A DNA stretch of 42,950 nucleotides from CBDAPI01 sp964565865. GTDB taxonomy: Bacteria > Acidobacteriota > UBA6911 > RPQK01 > CBDAPI01. The DNA is taken from positions 1 through 42,950 of the forward strand of contig CAZMGM010000018.1 in NCBI GenBank assembly GCA_964565865.1. Direction: 5' to 3'. The stretch's first letter is position 1. Each line of letters begins with the position of its first letter. The notes beneath the pieces were generated by a model. It was not told where the DNA came from. It saw nothing but the letters and a program-made list of their open reading frames with translations, and did not search any database. The translations under genes and the position numbers were made by a program. Below are positions 34,658 to 42,862 of the stretch, in pieces.

Positions 34658-35080
34658 ATGAGCGCCAAGGCCATTTTACCTATTCTCATCCTGGGAATCG
34701 GCCTTCCTGCCTTCATTTTTTACAGTGTTTTCTTTGGGGGCCCGTCGCTGGAGATAAGGCCCATCGCTAACTTTGAAAGCCATAAAAGGTCGATCTCCAG
34801 TCTGAGCAATCAGCGTTACGAGGTGCTCGGAGTGGTCGATGAGGGAGGGGTGATTCGTATCAATGTGTGGTTCCGGGATCCTGCTCGAGGGCGTGTAGAA
34901 GCCCGCATCCAGGCACTCAACACACTTTACGATGTGCAGTCCATTGTTGGCCAGGAACTTTCCGTCAGTGTACGGACCTATTCCTCGCCAACCGTTGAAC
35001 AATCCGCACTTCACGGTCTCGCCTTTTACCAGGCTCTGACCGGACGGACCGTCTTCAAGCACCCAGATGAACTTCGGTAA
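34658..35080 (+). CDS. Small membrane-anchored protein of unknown function
   Basis: The 140-residue product has an N-terminal hydrophobic anchor (ILPILILGIGLPAFIFYSVFF) and a soluble, probably periplasmic domain with alternating hydrophobic strands (YEVLGVVDEGGVIRINVWF). No cysteine suggests it is not a lipoprotein. There is no Shine-Dalgarno; TATGAT and TATGAA elements lie just before the ATG. About 275 bases without a supported gene follow. Function unknown. Confidence 0.6.
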   Translation: MSAKAILPILILGIGLPAFIFYSVFFGGPSLEIRPIANFESHKRSISSLSNQRYEVLGVVDEGGVIRINVWFRDPARGRVEARIQALNTLYDVQSIVGQELSVSVRTYSSPTVEQSALHGLAFYQALTGRTVFKHPDELR

Positions 35081-35355
35081 ACCTTGGACCTCTTTTTCTT
35101 CGCCGGTGTGGTTAACGCTCTCAGGGTCCTGTAGGGCCATCGGAAGGCCGAAACGGCCTCTGAAAACCAGCAGGGCTATGTGCAAGAAGAATCCGATCGG
35201 TCACGGCTCGGTATCTCGTTTCCTGACAGATCGTGTTGGGGAGGAGGACTCTGAAGTTCCCCACCGACGGGAACCATCGACGACTGAATAGCAGGGTGGC
35301 GAGACGACTACTCTCAGGCCTCGGAACTCCACCCCCCGTCAGATAGAATGTCAAA

Positions 35356-36117
35356 GTGTCTCCAGAACTGATCAGTAGTTCTCACAACGCGCGTTTCAAG
35401 CGATGGCGATCGTACGTTCAGTCCCCTGACGCGCCGGATTGCCCCTGGATTCCCGTTGAAGGCCCCAAGCAGGCTCTCGAATTGAGTCGGGACCACCAGC
35501 TTGAACTACTTCTTTACAGCCAGGAGAATTCTACCGTTGAGGCACTGGCAATACGTTCGCTGAATACAGCTCGGGTTGAACCCACTCTTCTCTCCCGGCT
35601 TTCCAATGTCAGGACTCACCAGGGGATGATAGCCTTCTTCTCAAAGCCCTCCTGGACGTGGCACGATGTCTCCCCCTTTGTGCTTTACCTCGAGGAGCTG
35701 CAGGATCCCGGTAATTTCGGCACGCTTGTTCGCACGGCACAGGCCACAGGCCTTTTCAGCCTCATCACCAGCCAAGGGACCGTGTCTCCATGGAACGCCA
35801 AAGTCATCCGCGCGTCGAGTGGCGCTTTGATGCGGATTCCCACTCTGGAAAACATTTCCTTAAAGGAAGTGCGGCGACGCAACTACCGGCTGATTGCCAC
35901 GAGCCCCCGGGGCTCCGAAGAACTTTTTCAGCAGCGATTCTCTCCAGGCACCGCATTTTTGATCGGAAATGAAGGTCGAGGACTCACAAGCCAGGCCCTG
36001 AGGCTGGCCGACCGCGTCTATCGGATCCCGATGGAGGGGGATACCGATAGCCTGAATTCCTCCGTCGTGGGGTCACTTATCATGTATCAGGTATACCTTC
36101 AGAACCACAGACCATGA
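35356..36117 (+). CDS. TrmH/SpoU-family RNA 2'-O-methyltransferase
   Basis: This SPOUT-class enzyme transfers a methyl group from S-adenosylmethionine to a ribose 2'-hydroxyl of rRNA or tRNA. The 253-residue protein has a short N-terminal substrate-binding region and the three SpoU motifs: motif 1 with the catalytic Arg, LQDPGNFGTLVRTAQA; motif 2 FLIGNEGRGL; motif 3 IPMEGDTDSLNSSVVGSL. The length and order fit RlmB/TsnR-type proteins, but the target nucleotide cannot be deduced. GTG 35356 is the likely start. The TGA overlaps the ATG of rarA (ATGA), so the two are co-translated. Confidence 0.9.
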   Translation: MSPELISSSHNARFKRWRSYVQSPDAPDCPWIPVEGPKQALELSRDHQLELLLYSQENSTVEALAIRSLNTARVEPTLLSRLSNVRTHQGMIAFFSKPSWTWHDVSPFVLYLEELQDPGNFGTLVRTAQATGLFSLITSQGTVSPWNAKVIRASSGALMRIPTLENISLKEVRRRNYRLIATSPRGSEELFQQRFSPGTAFLIGNEGRGLTSQALRLADRVYRIPMEGDTDSLNSSVVGSLIMYQVYLQNHRP

Positions 36118-37463
36118 CCAAAGACCTGTTCCACCGCTCCGAGCCCGCTTCCTCCGGTGTCGCAACTGCGCCACTGGCCGACCGAATGAGACCGCGCATG
36201 CTGGAAGAAGTGGTTGGCCAGGAGAGGCTGCTTTCCGAGGGCAGGTTTTTGCGCCAGGTCATTGAGCAGGATCAGATACCCTCCCTGATTCTCTGGGGTC
36301 CTCCAGGCGTAGGAAAGACAACTCTTGCAAGCGTCATTGCCAGGACATCCGGGTCCAACTTTGTGGCCCTCAGCGCAGTGGTGTCGGGCGTTAAAGAGTT
36401 GAAGAAGGTTTTGGACGAGGCGGACTACCAAAGGCGGGCCTTCTCACGCTCAACGATTCTTTTTGTCGACGAAATCCACCGCTTCAATAAAGCCCAGCAG
36501 GATGCCTTTCTCCCTCATGTCGAAAAAGGCTCCATAACTTTGATCGGCGCCACCACCGAAAATCCCTCCTTCGAGGTGATCTCACCCCTTCTCTCCAGAT
36601 CTCGCGTCGTAGTGCTGCAGGCCTTGAGCGAAGATGACCTGGTGCAGCTGTTGCGGCGGGCACTCGACGATAACGACAGGGGCTTAGGCCATCTCCATAT
36701 CTCCTCCGATAAAGAAGTACTTTACCTGATCGCAAGGCATGCTAACGGTGATGCGCGGGTTGCCCTCAACGCTCTCGAAGTTGCCTCTAGTCTGATCAAA
36801 GGGCAGGAATCACCAAGGCTCACCCACCAGGTGGTGTCCGAAACACTCCAGAAAAAGGCACTTTTATACGACAAGACTGGGGAGGAACACTTCAACCTGA
36901 TTTCGGCCCTGCACAAATCGCTCCGAAACAGCGACCCGGACGCGGCACTTTATTGGCTGGCCAGAATGCTGGAGGCGGGTGAGGACCCACTCTATGTAGC
37001 CCGGCGCATGGTTCGGTTTGCTTCAGAGGACGTCGGCCTGGCAGACCCCGGAGCCCTGGGCAGGGCTATTGACGGACTACGGGCCTTCCAGTTTCTCGGT
37101 CTCCCAGAAGGCAAATTGCCCCTAGCACAGGTAGCCATCGCCCTCGCCCTGGCTCCTAAGTCGAACTCTGTCTACAAGGCGTACGCCGGGGCGGTGAAGG
37201 ATGTCGAGCTGACGCGGAATGAGCCGGTTCCCATGCATCTCAGAAATGCCCCCACCGACTTGATGAGGGACCTGGGTTATGGATTCGGCTATCAGTACGC
37301 CCACGACACTCCTGAAGCACTGACAACGATGGCCTGCCTGCCTGAAAATCTCAGCGGAAGCCGGTACTATGATGCGACCGATCGAGGTCACGAAGGCCGG
37401 CTCAAGGAGAGGCTGGCCCGCATCAGAGAAAAGGATCACGGCCGAAAATCGGGCGAACCCTAA
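36114..37463 (+). CDS. rarA: Replication-associated recombination protein A (RarA/MgsA)
   Basis: RarA is a AAA+ ATPase that acts at stalled replication forks and interacts with SSB and the clamp-loader system. The 449-residue protein begins with ADRMRPRMLEEVVGQERLL and has Walker A LWGPPGVGKTT, Walker B ILFVDEIHRFNKAQQD and sensor 1 LIGATTENPSFEV. The C-terminal tetramerisation domain includes YWLARMLEAGEDPLYVARR and the terminal GYGFGYQYAHD. The length is typical. Start ATG 36114 overlaps the upstream methyltransferase stop. Confidence 0.96.
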   Translation: MTKDLFHRSEPASSGVATAPLADRMRPRMLEEVVGQERLLSEGRFLRQVIEQDQIPSLILWGPPGVGKTTLASVIARTSGSNFVALSAVVSGVKELKKVLDEADYQRRAFSRSTILFVDEIHRFNKAQQDAFLPHVEKGSITLIGATTENPSFEVISPLLSRSRVVVLQALSEDDLVQLLRRALDDNDRGLGHLHISSDKEVLYLIARHANGDARVALNALEVASSLIKGQESPRLTHQVVSETLQKKALLYDKTGEEHFNLISALHKSLRNSDPDAALYWLARMLEAGEDPLYVARRMVRFASEDVGLADPGALGRAIDGLRAFQFLGLPEGKLPLAQVAIALALAPKSNSVYKAYAGAVKDVELTRNEPVPMHLRNAPTDLMRDLGYGFGYQYAHDTPEALTTMACLPENLSGSRYYDATDRGHEGRLKERLARIREKDHGRKSGEP

Positions 37464-37499
37464 ACCCGGACGGGGCTACCGATCCTGACCGGTATTGCA

Positions 37500-38543
37500 A
37501 TGCTTTCCCTGGTTACCATGATGGAAGAAGCTGTTCACGAGTTGCTATCACAGTTCTCCTGGCCGCTTCTCGTTCTCACGATTGTGATTAGCCTTGGGCT
37601 TCTCACGAAAGGCGCGGATTGGCTGGTAGATCAGGCCGTTCTCTTCTCTTCGCGGTCCGGTTTACCGAAAGTAGTTGTCGGCGCAACAATCGTCAGCCTT
37701 GGGACCACAACCCCGGAGGCCGTGGTCTCGGTTCTGGCGGCAGTTCAGGGGAAGCCAGGTCTGGCGCTTGGAAATGCAGTTGGTTCCATCATCTGCGACA
37801 CAGGGCTCATTCTTGGAGTAGCCTGCTTGATCTCACCTCTTCCCCTCGATCGAAAGATTGTCAACCGACAGGGATGGATCCAGTTTGCCTGTGGTTGGTT
37901 GCTCGTAGTTGCCTGTCTGCCCCGAAGCGCATGGTCCCAGGCATTTGACCAGGGGGGCACCCTCTCCCGCTCAAGCGGCTTCTTCTTTCTTTTCCTTCTG
38001 TTCGCCTATCTCTGGATCTCGACCGTATGGGCCCGACGAGCTCTTCCCGCTGCGACTTCACAACCAGTCGAATCCGGAGACAGCAGGACCTTCACAATTG
38101 TATCGAAACTGATTCTCGCGATTGGGCTCGTCGTCACCTCCTCCTGGGTGCTCATTCCGGCTGCTACCGAATCCGCCACCCGCATAAACGTACCAGACAG
38201 CATCATCGCCGCCACCTTGGTGGCTTTTGGGACCTCGCTTCCCGAGCTCGTTACTGCCGTTACGGCAGCCCGCCAGGGGCACGGTGAGCTAGCCATCGGC
38301 AATGTGGTGGGTGCTGATATCCTCAATGTGCTTTTCGTTGCCGGCGCCTCTGCTGCGGTAACCAAGGGCGGCCTTCCCGTGCCTGGGCACTTCTTTTCTC
38401 TCTATTTCCCCTGCCTGATATTGATTCTGGTCGTTTTTCGTATCGGAATTCTCGTCAGTCAACGGAACCTCACCCGCCCTTTCGGAGTCATTCTTTTGGT
38501 CTGTTATCTGGCCGTCACGGTTCTTAGCTATATAGGCCCCTGA
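37500..38543 (+). CDS. Ca2+/cation antiporter (CaCA family) membrane protein
   Basis: The 347-residue polytopic protein has the two inverted alpha repeats of Na+/Ca2+ and H+/Ca2+ exchangers. Repeat 1 is VGATIVSLGTTTPEAVVSVL with GNAVGSIICD; repeat 2 is AATLVAFGTSLPELVTAVTA with GNVVGADILNV. The ion-ligand Glu residues in both (TPEAV, LPELV) are present. About ten helices are predicted by eye. It probably extrudes Ca2+ or Na+; the coupling ion is unknown. ATG 37500 or the ATG at 37518-37521 (MMEEAV) could be the start. It follows rarA by 36 bases. Confidence 0.9.
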   Translation: MLSLVTMMEEAVHELLSQFSWPLLVLTIVISLGLLTKGADWLVDQAVLFSSRSGLPKVVVGATIVSLGTTTPEAVVSVLAAVQGKPGLALGNAVGSIICDTGLILGVACLISPLPLDRKIVNRQGWIQFACGWLLVVACLPRSAWSQAFDQGGTLSRSSGFFFLFLLFAYLWISTVWARRALPAATSQPVESGDSRTFTIVSKLILAIGLVVTSSWVLIPAATESATRINVPDSIIAATLVAFGTSLPELVTAVTAARQGHGELAIGNVVGADILNVLFVAGASAAVTKGGLPVPGHFFSLYFPCLILILVVFRIGILVSQRNLTRPFGVILLVCYLAVTVLSYIGP

Positions 38544-38707
38544 CTTTCGAATTCCCTGCTTCAGGTTCTCGGAACCTTCCACCTTCCACCGCAGCCAGTA
38601 GTGAGTAACAGTGCGAGCCTCGGGAGCATTGCACCAGAAACGCGCAAGCTGGCGCCTCTATGGCGGGTCTTTACACCCCCTGTTACAGTGAAGCCTAAGG
38701 AGATGCC

Positions 38708-40576
38708 TTGCCCACCCTTATTTTAGCCCTGATTGCTCTGCTGACCTTCACCATGCTACCCGGCGTCGCCCTGATTCGGCGTCACAGACCCGTGGTGGAG
38801 CAGGTAGGTGGGGCTGTCGCTCTCAGCACGGCCCTCAACTCATTTGTGGTTATGCTCCTGGTCCTGTTCAAGACTTACACCCTACTTGCTGGATGGCTCT
38901 GGTTTTCTGTCCTCCTGGGAATCACATTGGTAATGAGCCGCGAACGCAGCTGGATCCACTCCAGATTCCGGCTTCCGGAGCTTAAAAAACGGCAAGCAGC
39001 ATCCAGCGCCCTGTTGGTACCCGTCCTGGCCATAGTCGCATACAAATCCTTTGCCCTTCCCTTTTTTGCCTGGGACAGCATCGCCTCCTGGAACCGCTGG
39101 GCGCGGGCCTTTGCGCTCGAAAGCGATTTCTTCTCCAGAACTGAATTTTTTCACCCTCAATACCTTTCCTGGGGAATGAGCTTTCCGTACGTTTTGTCCG
39201 GGGACATAACCCAGGAACCTGCAGCCCATGGATTCGCCTTCTTCTGTCTGCTCATCCTTTGGACCGGAGTGTGGAGACTCTCCTCCTGCTTCTCGGTACC
39301 CGGGGCGTTGAGTTGCACTGCCGTCATGGTCCCCCTAGCAGTCTCCAGTTATGCTGGAACGGGATACTCTGACATTGCTGCGAGTGGATTTTCCTGCCTG
39401 GCCGTGGCCCTGATTCTGGAGGCATTTAAGACTGCGCCTATGGAGCACAGTTCGCTGCAGCGGTGGCCCGCTCGTAACCGGTCAATTCTGGCCGGACTGG
39501 CAGCCGGTACGGCTTTTCATTACAAGCTTCTGGCTCCCTTGCTCTTCTTTGTTCTCCTCCTGGGGCTGGTGGTCTTGCCAGGCCGACGGGGCCTCGCTCA
39601 GCGCTGCCTCCTGGCTTTCCTCAGCGGGTTATCCAGTTTTCTGGTGGTAGCGCCCTGGATCTTTTCCGGCAACACTTCTCTGACTCCGCCTCTATTTCAC
39701 TATGTCACAACCGGAATCCACGGAGATATATCCAGACTAGAGATTATTCTCAAGGGCGCGACTACCTTTCTAGCTGGTACGACGGCTTTTGACATTCCTT
39801 TAATTGACGCATACGTACTGACCGGCGCTTCCATCTGCTTCATCGTGGCACTTATGAAAAGCTTCCAGGCCGTCGCCTTGGGGACTGCGGTGTTGCTGGG
39901 AAGCGCAGTGTGGATGTCTACCGCCAACTACGACACTCGCGCGCTGATGCCTTTTCAAACAGCAGGTGTAGTTCTTTCCCTGGCCGGCTTGGCTCTCTTG
40001 CTTGACCGGCTGCGCGGCCGGCGCTTGCGTTCTTCCATATTACTCTCCCTGCAATCCACTCTTCTGCTGGCCTATCTCATTCCCCAGCTGGCACCGGACC
40101 TCCGCCTGGGCACCGAGAGAGCGATCGATTGGAAGCCTGGAAGCAAATGGCTTCAGACTCTAGGTCTTTCGAGGCGCCAAGAAAAGCTGAGAGTCCTGAG
40201 ACCCGCTCTTGCCGACCTGGCGAATTGGATACGTGACCACGCAAGATTCTCCGGGACTTTCTGGAGTGATACCGTGTTGGTCGCCTCCTTCGATCCCCCA
40301 AAGGCCGGCGCGATGGCACGCTGGCTTGGCCTGATCGAATCTGAGGGACAGGTCAATTGGAAGGTCGGCGACTTTCTGGTGGTCACAGGCCAAGAAAGCC
40401 AAGAGCCGAAATTGCCCTTTCCGATCATAGATGAAATGGTTGGGTTGAGCCCAGCCACATGGGGACCCTGGATCGAAGCTGCGGTTGAGGCGGGGGTGCT
40501 CCGAGAGGAAGGAACCTACGTAGCCCTCAGCTCATTTCAATTCGTCGTTGAACCCCCTCCCGGGCAAACCCCTTGA
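38708..40576 (+). CDS. Large multi-pass membrane protein, GT-C glycosyltransferase-like
   Basis: The 622-residue protein has roughly ten to twelve membrane helices followed by a soluble C-terminal domain of about 150 residues. An acidic and aromatic first loop (LPFFAWDSIASWNRWARAF) resembles the catalytic loop of GT-C enzymes that use lipid-linked sugars, and later helices (RSILAGLAAGTAFHYKLLAP) fit that fold. The start is TTG 38708 with AAGGAG 5 bases upstream; an out-of-frame ATG overlaps it. The family is suggested, not proven, and no polysaccharide locus surrounds it. Confidence 0.6.
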   Translation: MPTLILALIALLTFTMLPGVALIRRHRPVVEQVGGAVALSTALNSFVVMLLVLFKTYTLLAGWLWFSVLLGITLVMSRERSWIHSRFRLPELKKRQAASSALLVPVLAIVAYKSFALPFFAWDSIASWNRWARAFALESDFFSRTEFFHPQYLSWGMSFPYVLSGDITQEPAAHGFAFFCLLILWTGVWRLSSCFSVPGALSCTAVMVPLAVSSYAGTGYSDIAASGFSCLAVALILEAFKTAPMEHSSLQRWPARNRSILAGLAAGTAFHYKLLAPLLFFVLLLGLVVLPGRRGLAQRCLLAFLSGLSSFLVVAPWIFSGNTSLTPPLFHYVTTGIHGDISRLEIILKGATTFLAGTTAFDIPLIDAYVLTGASICFIVALMKSFQAVALGTAVLLGSAVWMSTANYDTRALMPFQTAGVVLSLAGLALLLDRLRGRRLRSSILLSLQSTLLLAYLIPQLAPDLRLGTERAIDWKPGSKWLQTLGLSRRQEKLRVLRPALADLANWIRDHARFSGTFWSDTVLVASFDPPKAGAMARWLGLIESEGQVNWKVGDFLVVTGQESQEPKLPFPIIDEMVGLSPATWGPWIEAAVEAGVLREEGTYVALSSFQFVVEPPPGQTP

Positions 40577-40676
40577 ACCCCGTTTAGGCTCCCCATCCTG
40601 TAGAAATACTGCCTCCGCCACAGCTTTGTGGCCCGCGGGGGGAAGTAAGGAAGAACCGCAAACAACTGTTGCGTAA

Positions 40677-40844
40677 CCCTTGCGAAAGTTTCTCGCGATA
40701 CTAGCTAACCATGAGCAAGAATCCATTTTTCTGAAGGACTAGAACGGATACAGTTACGTTGAAATTTCCAAGATCATGGAAATTCCTCTCGGAACCATAA
40801 TGTCACGACTCAACCATGCCCAGACGAGCCTTAAAACCTTCTAA
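40677..40844 (+). pseudogene. Remnant of an ECF sigma factor (region 4)
   Basis: The frame reads LRKFLAILANHEQESIFLKD, TAG (40740-40742), NGYSYVEISKIMEIPLGTIM, SRLNHAQTSLKTF, TAA. This matches the ECF sigma region 4 pattern (ALPExxRxVFxLRDxEGYSYEEIAEIxGIPxGTVxSRLxRAxxxLK), the helix-turn-helix that binds -35 elements. One in-frame stop falls where Val/Ile/Leu is expected, and region 2 is missing upstream, so it is not a working sigma factor. A 56-codon ORF begins directly after its TAA. Confidence 0.7.
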
Positions 40845-41015
40845 ATGAGAAGAAGAACGTCTAAAGAAACACTGAAAGTTCTTCTTCCCGGTGACCTGTA
40901 TCAAGAGCTAACGGAGCAACGAGGACAGAAGGTCGGGATGTATCTCGAAAAAGGCGAATGCTACCGTGATATTCTGGAGCAGCTTAGGGGGTCGAGACCC
41001 AAACCGAAGATCTGA
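40845..41015 (+). CDS. Possible 56-residue ORF behind the ECF sigma relic
   Basis: ATG 40845 follows the TAA of the sigma remnant without a gap and opens a 56-residue, strongly charged frame (MRRRTSKETLKVLLPGDLYQ ... YRDILEQLRG). ECF sigma genes are often followed by an anti-sigma gene, but this product has no membrane helix and no zinc-binding His/Cys motif. It may itself be part of the decayed locus. No family is recognised. Confidence 0.35.
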   Translation: MRRRTSKETLKVLLPGDLYQELTEQRGQKVGMYLEKGECYRDILEQLRGSRPKPKI

Positions 41016-41049
41016 ATTTGGAAGAACCCAGCCCGCACGAGTGGGACAA

Positions 41050-41289
41050 ATGCAGAGCAAGCCGGTGCAGAATTTAAGCAGGGGGTTTGGATGGGCTGTC
41101 CTTTGCGTTTGGGTTGCAAGCCTCACATTCTACGGTCTGTGGGAGGTGGCCACCGCGCCGGACGAGCCTCTGACTGACAAGTTACTGGTTTTCGGGTTCT
41201 TCCTCGGAGTCGCACTACTCTTTCTGTCGGTCCTGATTGAGAGAATTCGCGAGGGCCGAACCGACAAGTACAAGGGAGTCCACAAATGA
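41050..41289 (+). CDS. Small two-helix membrane protein coupled to YbjQ-family gene
   Basis: The 79-residue product begins MQSKPVQNLSRG and has two hydrophobic helices (FGWAVLCVWVASLTFYGLW; LLVFGFFLGVALLFLSVLI), with a short acidic turn (APDEPLTD) between and a basic tail (RIREGRTDKYKGVHK). ATG 41050 has GGGA about 5 bases upstream; the frame is open to 40966 but that part looks non-coding. Its TGA overlaps the ATG of the YbjQ-type gene (ATGA), implying a joint function, perhaps at the membrane. Confidence 0.7.
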   Translation: MQSKPVQNLSRGFGWAVLCVWVASLTFYGLWEVATAPDEPLTDKLLVFGFFLGVALLFLSVLIERIREGRTDKYKGVHK

Positions 41290-41612
41290 TCGTAACAACT
41301 ACAAACGATATTGCGGGTCGTCAAATCATCAAGACCCTTGGCGTCGTGAAGGGGAATGCCGTGCGGTCCAGACACCTGGGGAAAGACGTACTGGCCGGTC
41401 TGCGTAATGTCGTGGGAGGTGAGATCCATGAATATGTCAAGCTGGCTGCAGAAGCGCGCGAGCAAGCCCTTGACCGGATGGTGGAAGAAGCCGAGGACCT
41501 GGGCGCCAACGCCATTCTCGGTATTCGCTTCGGAACAGCTATGATCATGTCAGGTGCTGCGGAGCTTCTCGTCTATGGAACTGCCGTAGTCGTCGAGCGA
41601 GCGAATGGTTAA
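41286..41612 (+). CDS. YbjQ/UPF0145 family protein
   Basis: This is a small (108-residue) soluble protein of the YbjQ family, sometimes described as a heavy-metal-binding or pentameric beta-alpha domain. Typical features are the MIVTTTNDIAGRQI start, LGVVKGNAVRSRHLGKD, GGEIHEYVKLAAEAREQALD, and the AEDLGANAILGIRFGTA core. The molecular role is not established. It is translationally coupled to the small membrane protein upstream, a pairing worth noting. Confidence 0.9.
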   Translation: MIVTTTNDIAGRQIIKTLGVVKGNAVRSRHLGKDVLAGLRNVVGGEIHEYVKLAAEAREQALDRMVEEAEDLGANAILGIRFGTAMIMSGAAELLVYGTAVVVERANG

Positions 41613-41675
41613 CGGTTACTATTTGAAGGTGAACATCCTAGGTTGAAAGTTCACAAAAGCCCCAAATCTCATTCG

Positions 41676-41981
41676 TTAATCCACGCATTCAAAGAGTTCA
41701 ATCGGCGATCTGGATACGACCTTCGCCCCGGTTTCGATTCCATTCATGCTACCGCCCACGTGACACTTATGAAACTCGATAAGGGCGTTCCGGGCGATTG
41801 TGTCGGGTATGACCCCGCCGTCAATTGAACTATTGAGAGTCGCGTAGAACTTTTCTTCCTGCAGGACGTCGGAATCGTCGCCAAGGGGAGATTTCAATTC
41901 GACCACCGGTGTGATGTGATAGATCCTCTGACTTCGAATGCCGCGGCTATCATCACTGGCGGCCCGCAGAAAATTCCACAC
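41676..41981 (-). CDS. Unrecognised ORF, possibly a gene fragment
   Basis: A 101-residue minus-strand frame opens at GTG 41981 (VWNFLRAASDDSRGI ... SSIDGGVIPDTIARNALIEF ... ELFECVD). It has a plausible protein composition but no Shine-Dalgarno, no membrane segment and no family I recognise. It lies in the 390-base region between the YbjQ-type gene and the next minus-strand gene, which holds nothing else I can support. Confidence 0.3.
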   Translation of the reverse strand: MWNFLRAASDDSRGIRSQRIYHITPVVELKSPLGDDSDVLQEEKFYATLNSSIDGGVIPDTIARNALIEFHKCHVGGSMNGIETGAKVVSRSPIELFECVD

Positions 41982-42005
41982 CTTAAACTGAGTTGGTTCA
42001 CAGCT

Positions 42006-42212
42006 TTAGATCATCTGGGAAAGATACTCTTCCCCCCGATAGGAACGCGACTGCTCCTTCGAGATGATGATAATTCCCTTCCTATTATCGCTAAGGTCCA
42101 AAAACTCCGGGGATCTGTGCCGCCGCCCGGTCCGTCGCGCTAACATGGCGGCGAACCCCAACAGAGCCCCACTGATCCCAGGAACAAGAAATGTTTTCCA
42201 CTTCAGGCCCAT
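42006..42212 (-). CDS. Small membrane protein with basic tail
   Basis: The 68-residue product has one N-terminal helix (FLVPGISGALLGFAAMLA) followed by a basic, arginine-rich stretch (RRTGRRHRS) and a polar tail. The ATG overlaps the stop of the upstream gene by 10 bases, so it is probably translated with it. No family is recognised. Confidence 0.45.
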   Translation of the reverse strand: MGLKWKTFLVPGISGALLGFAAMLARRTGRRHRSPEFLDLSDNRKGIIIISKEQSRSYRGEEYLSQMI

Positions 42213-42727
42213 CGCTCCATTACTCGAATGTCATCGGCGATGTGCAGACTTGTACCGGTTCGGAGTTTCACTTCGTCCGTGCTAATCTCGGGAGACACTT
42301 CGGTCAGGACTAGTCCAGCCTCGGCAATCTCGATAACACCCAGCTCGGTAATGATCTTCTCAACGCAGTTCTTGCAGGTGACTGGGGATTGGCATTGAGA
42401 AACCAGCTTCGGATCACCGTTGGGGTGGTTATGGAGTGTGGCGACGATGAGCCTGGTGTCGTTCAAAGGCGCGAAGCGCTCGTGCCCCGGGATCACGACG
42501 TCGCCACCGGGAGAGACTTCGTCAGCTTCGACCACGATGGCACCAACGGAAGCGGGCATGCCGCCACCCTGCAGCAGGGTGGGGACAACGCCCACGGCGG
42601 AAAGGTTCTTCCGGAGGCCCTGGGGAAGGCCTTTCCCTAGTGCGACAGAATCTTCGTTCAGAAGCTCCCGCCGAGTCCTTTCAAGAATAATTTCCCTTTT
42701 ATTACGGGACATCCATGTTTCCTGCAT
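42203..42727 (-). CDS. Unknown protein with an HNHP...C...CxxC metal-ligand-like cluster
   Basis: The 174-residue product has an N-terminal charged helix (MSRNKREIILERTRRELLNE), a glycine-rich region (TLLQGGGMPASVGAIVVEAD) and the segment VATLHNHPNGDPKLVSQCQS, then PVTCKNCVEKIITELGVIEI. HNHPxGDP recalls the JAMM/RadC metal site, but the Ser-x2-Asp that should follow is missing. The SVGAIVVE...TCKNCxxxII pattern recalls cytidine/dCMP deaminases, but their His-Ala-Glu is absent. I cannot choose, and neither active site is complete. The ATG 42727 has AGGATGAG upstream. It is the first gene after the rRNA operon terminator. Confidence 0.65.
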   Translation of the reverse strand: MQETWMSRNKREIILERTRRELLNEDSVALGKGLPQGLRKNLSAVGVVPTLLQGGGMPASVGAIVVEADEVSPGGDVVIPGHERFAPLNDTRLIVATLHNHPNGDPKLVSQCQSPVTCKNCVEKIITELGVIEIAEAGLVLTEVSPEISTDEVKLRTGTSLHIADDIRVMERWA

Positions 42728-42756
42728 GGGTTCTCATCCTAATAGATTCAAATTTC

Positions 42757-42768
42757 CAACATATGTTG
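42757..42768. promoter_or_regulatory. 12-base perfect palindrome upstream of the HNHP-protein gene
   Basis: CAACATATGTTG, a perfect palindrome 30-41 bases before the ATG at 42727, sits where a promoter or operator would be expected. No regulator can be named from it. Confidence 0.35.
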
Positions 42769-42828
42769 CTTGCCTCAATTCCGGATCGTTTCCCAGCCCG
42801 GGCTTGGGGCACCGACACAAAGCAAAAA

Positions 42829-42858
42829 GCCCCTGAAACCGGTAAGAGTTCCAGGGGC
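42829..42858 (-). terminator. Rho-independent terminator of the rRNA operon
   Basis: On the minus strand GCCCCTG, a 16-base loop containing further pairing, CAGGGGC, then TTTTTGC lies immediately after the 5S rRNA 3' end. A perfect 7-base GC-rich stem plus T-run is a standard intrinsic terminator. Confidence 0.85.
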
Positions 42859-42862
42859 ATAA

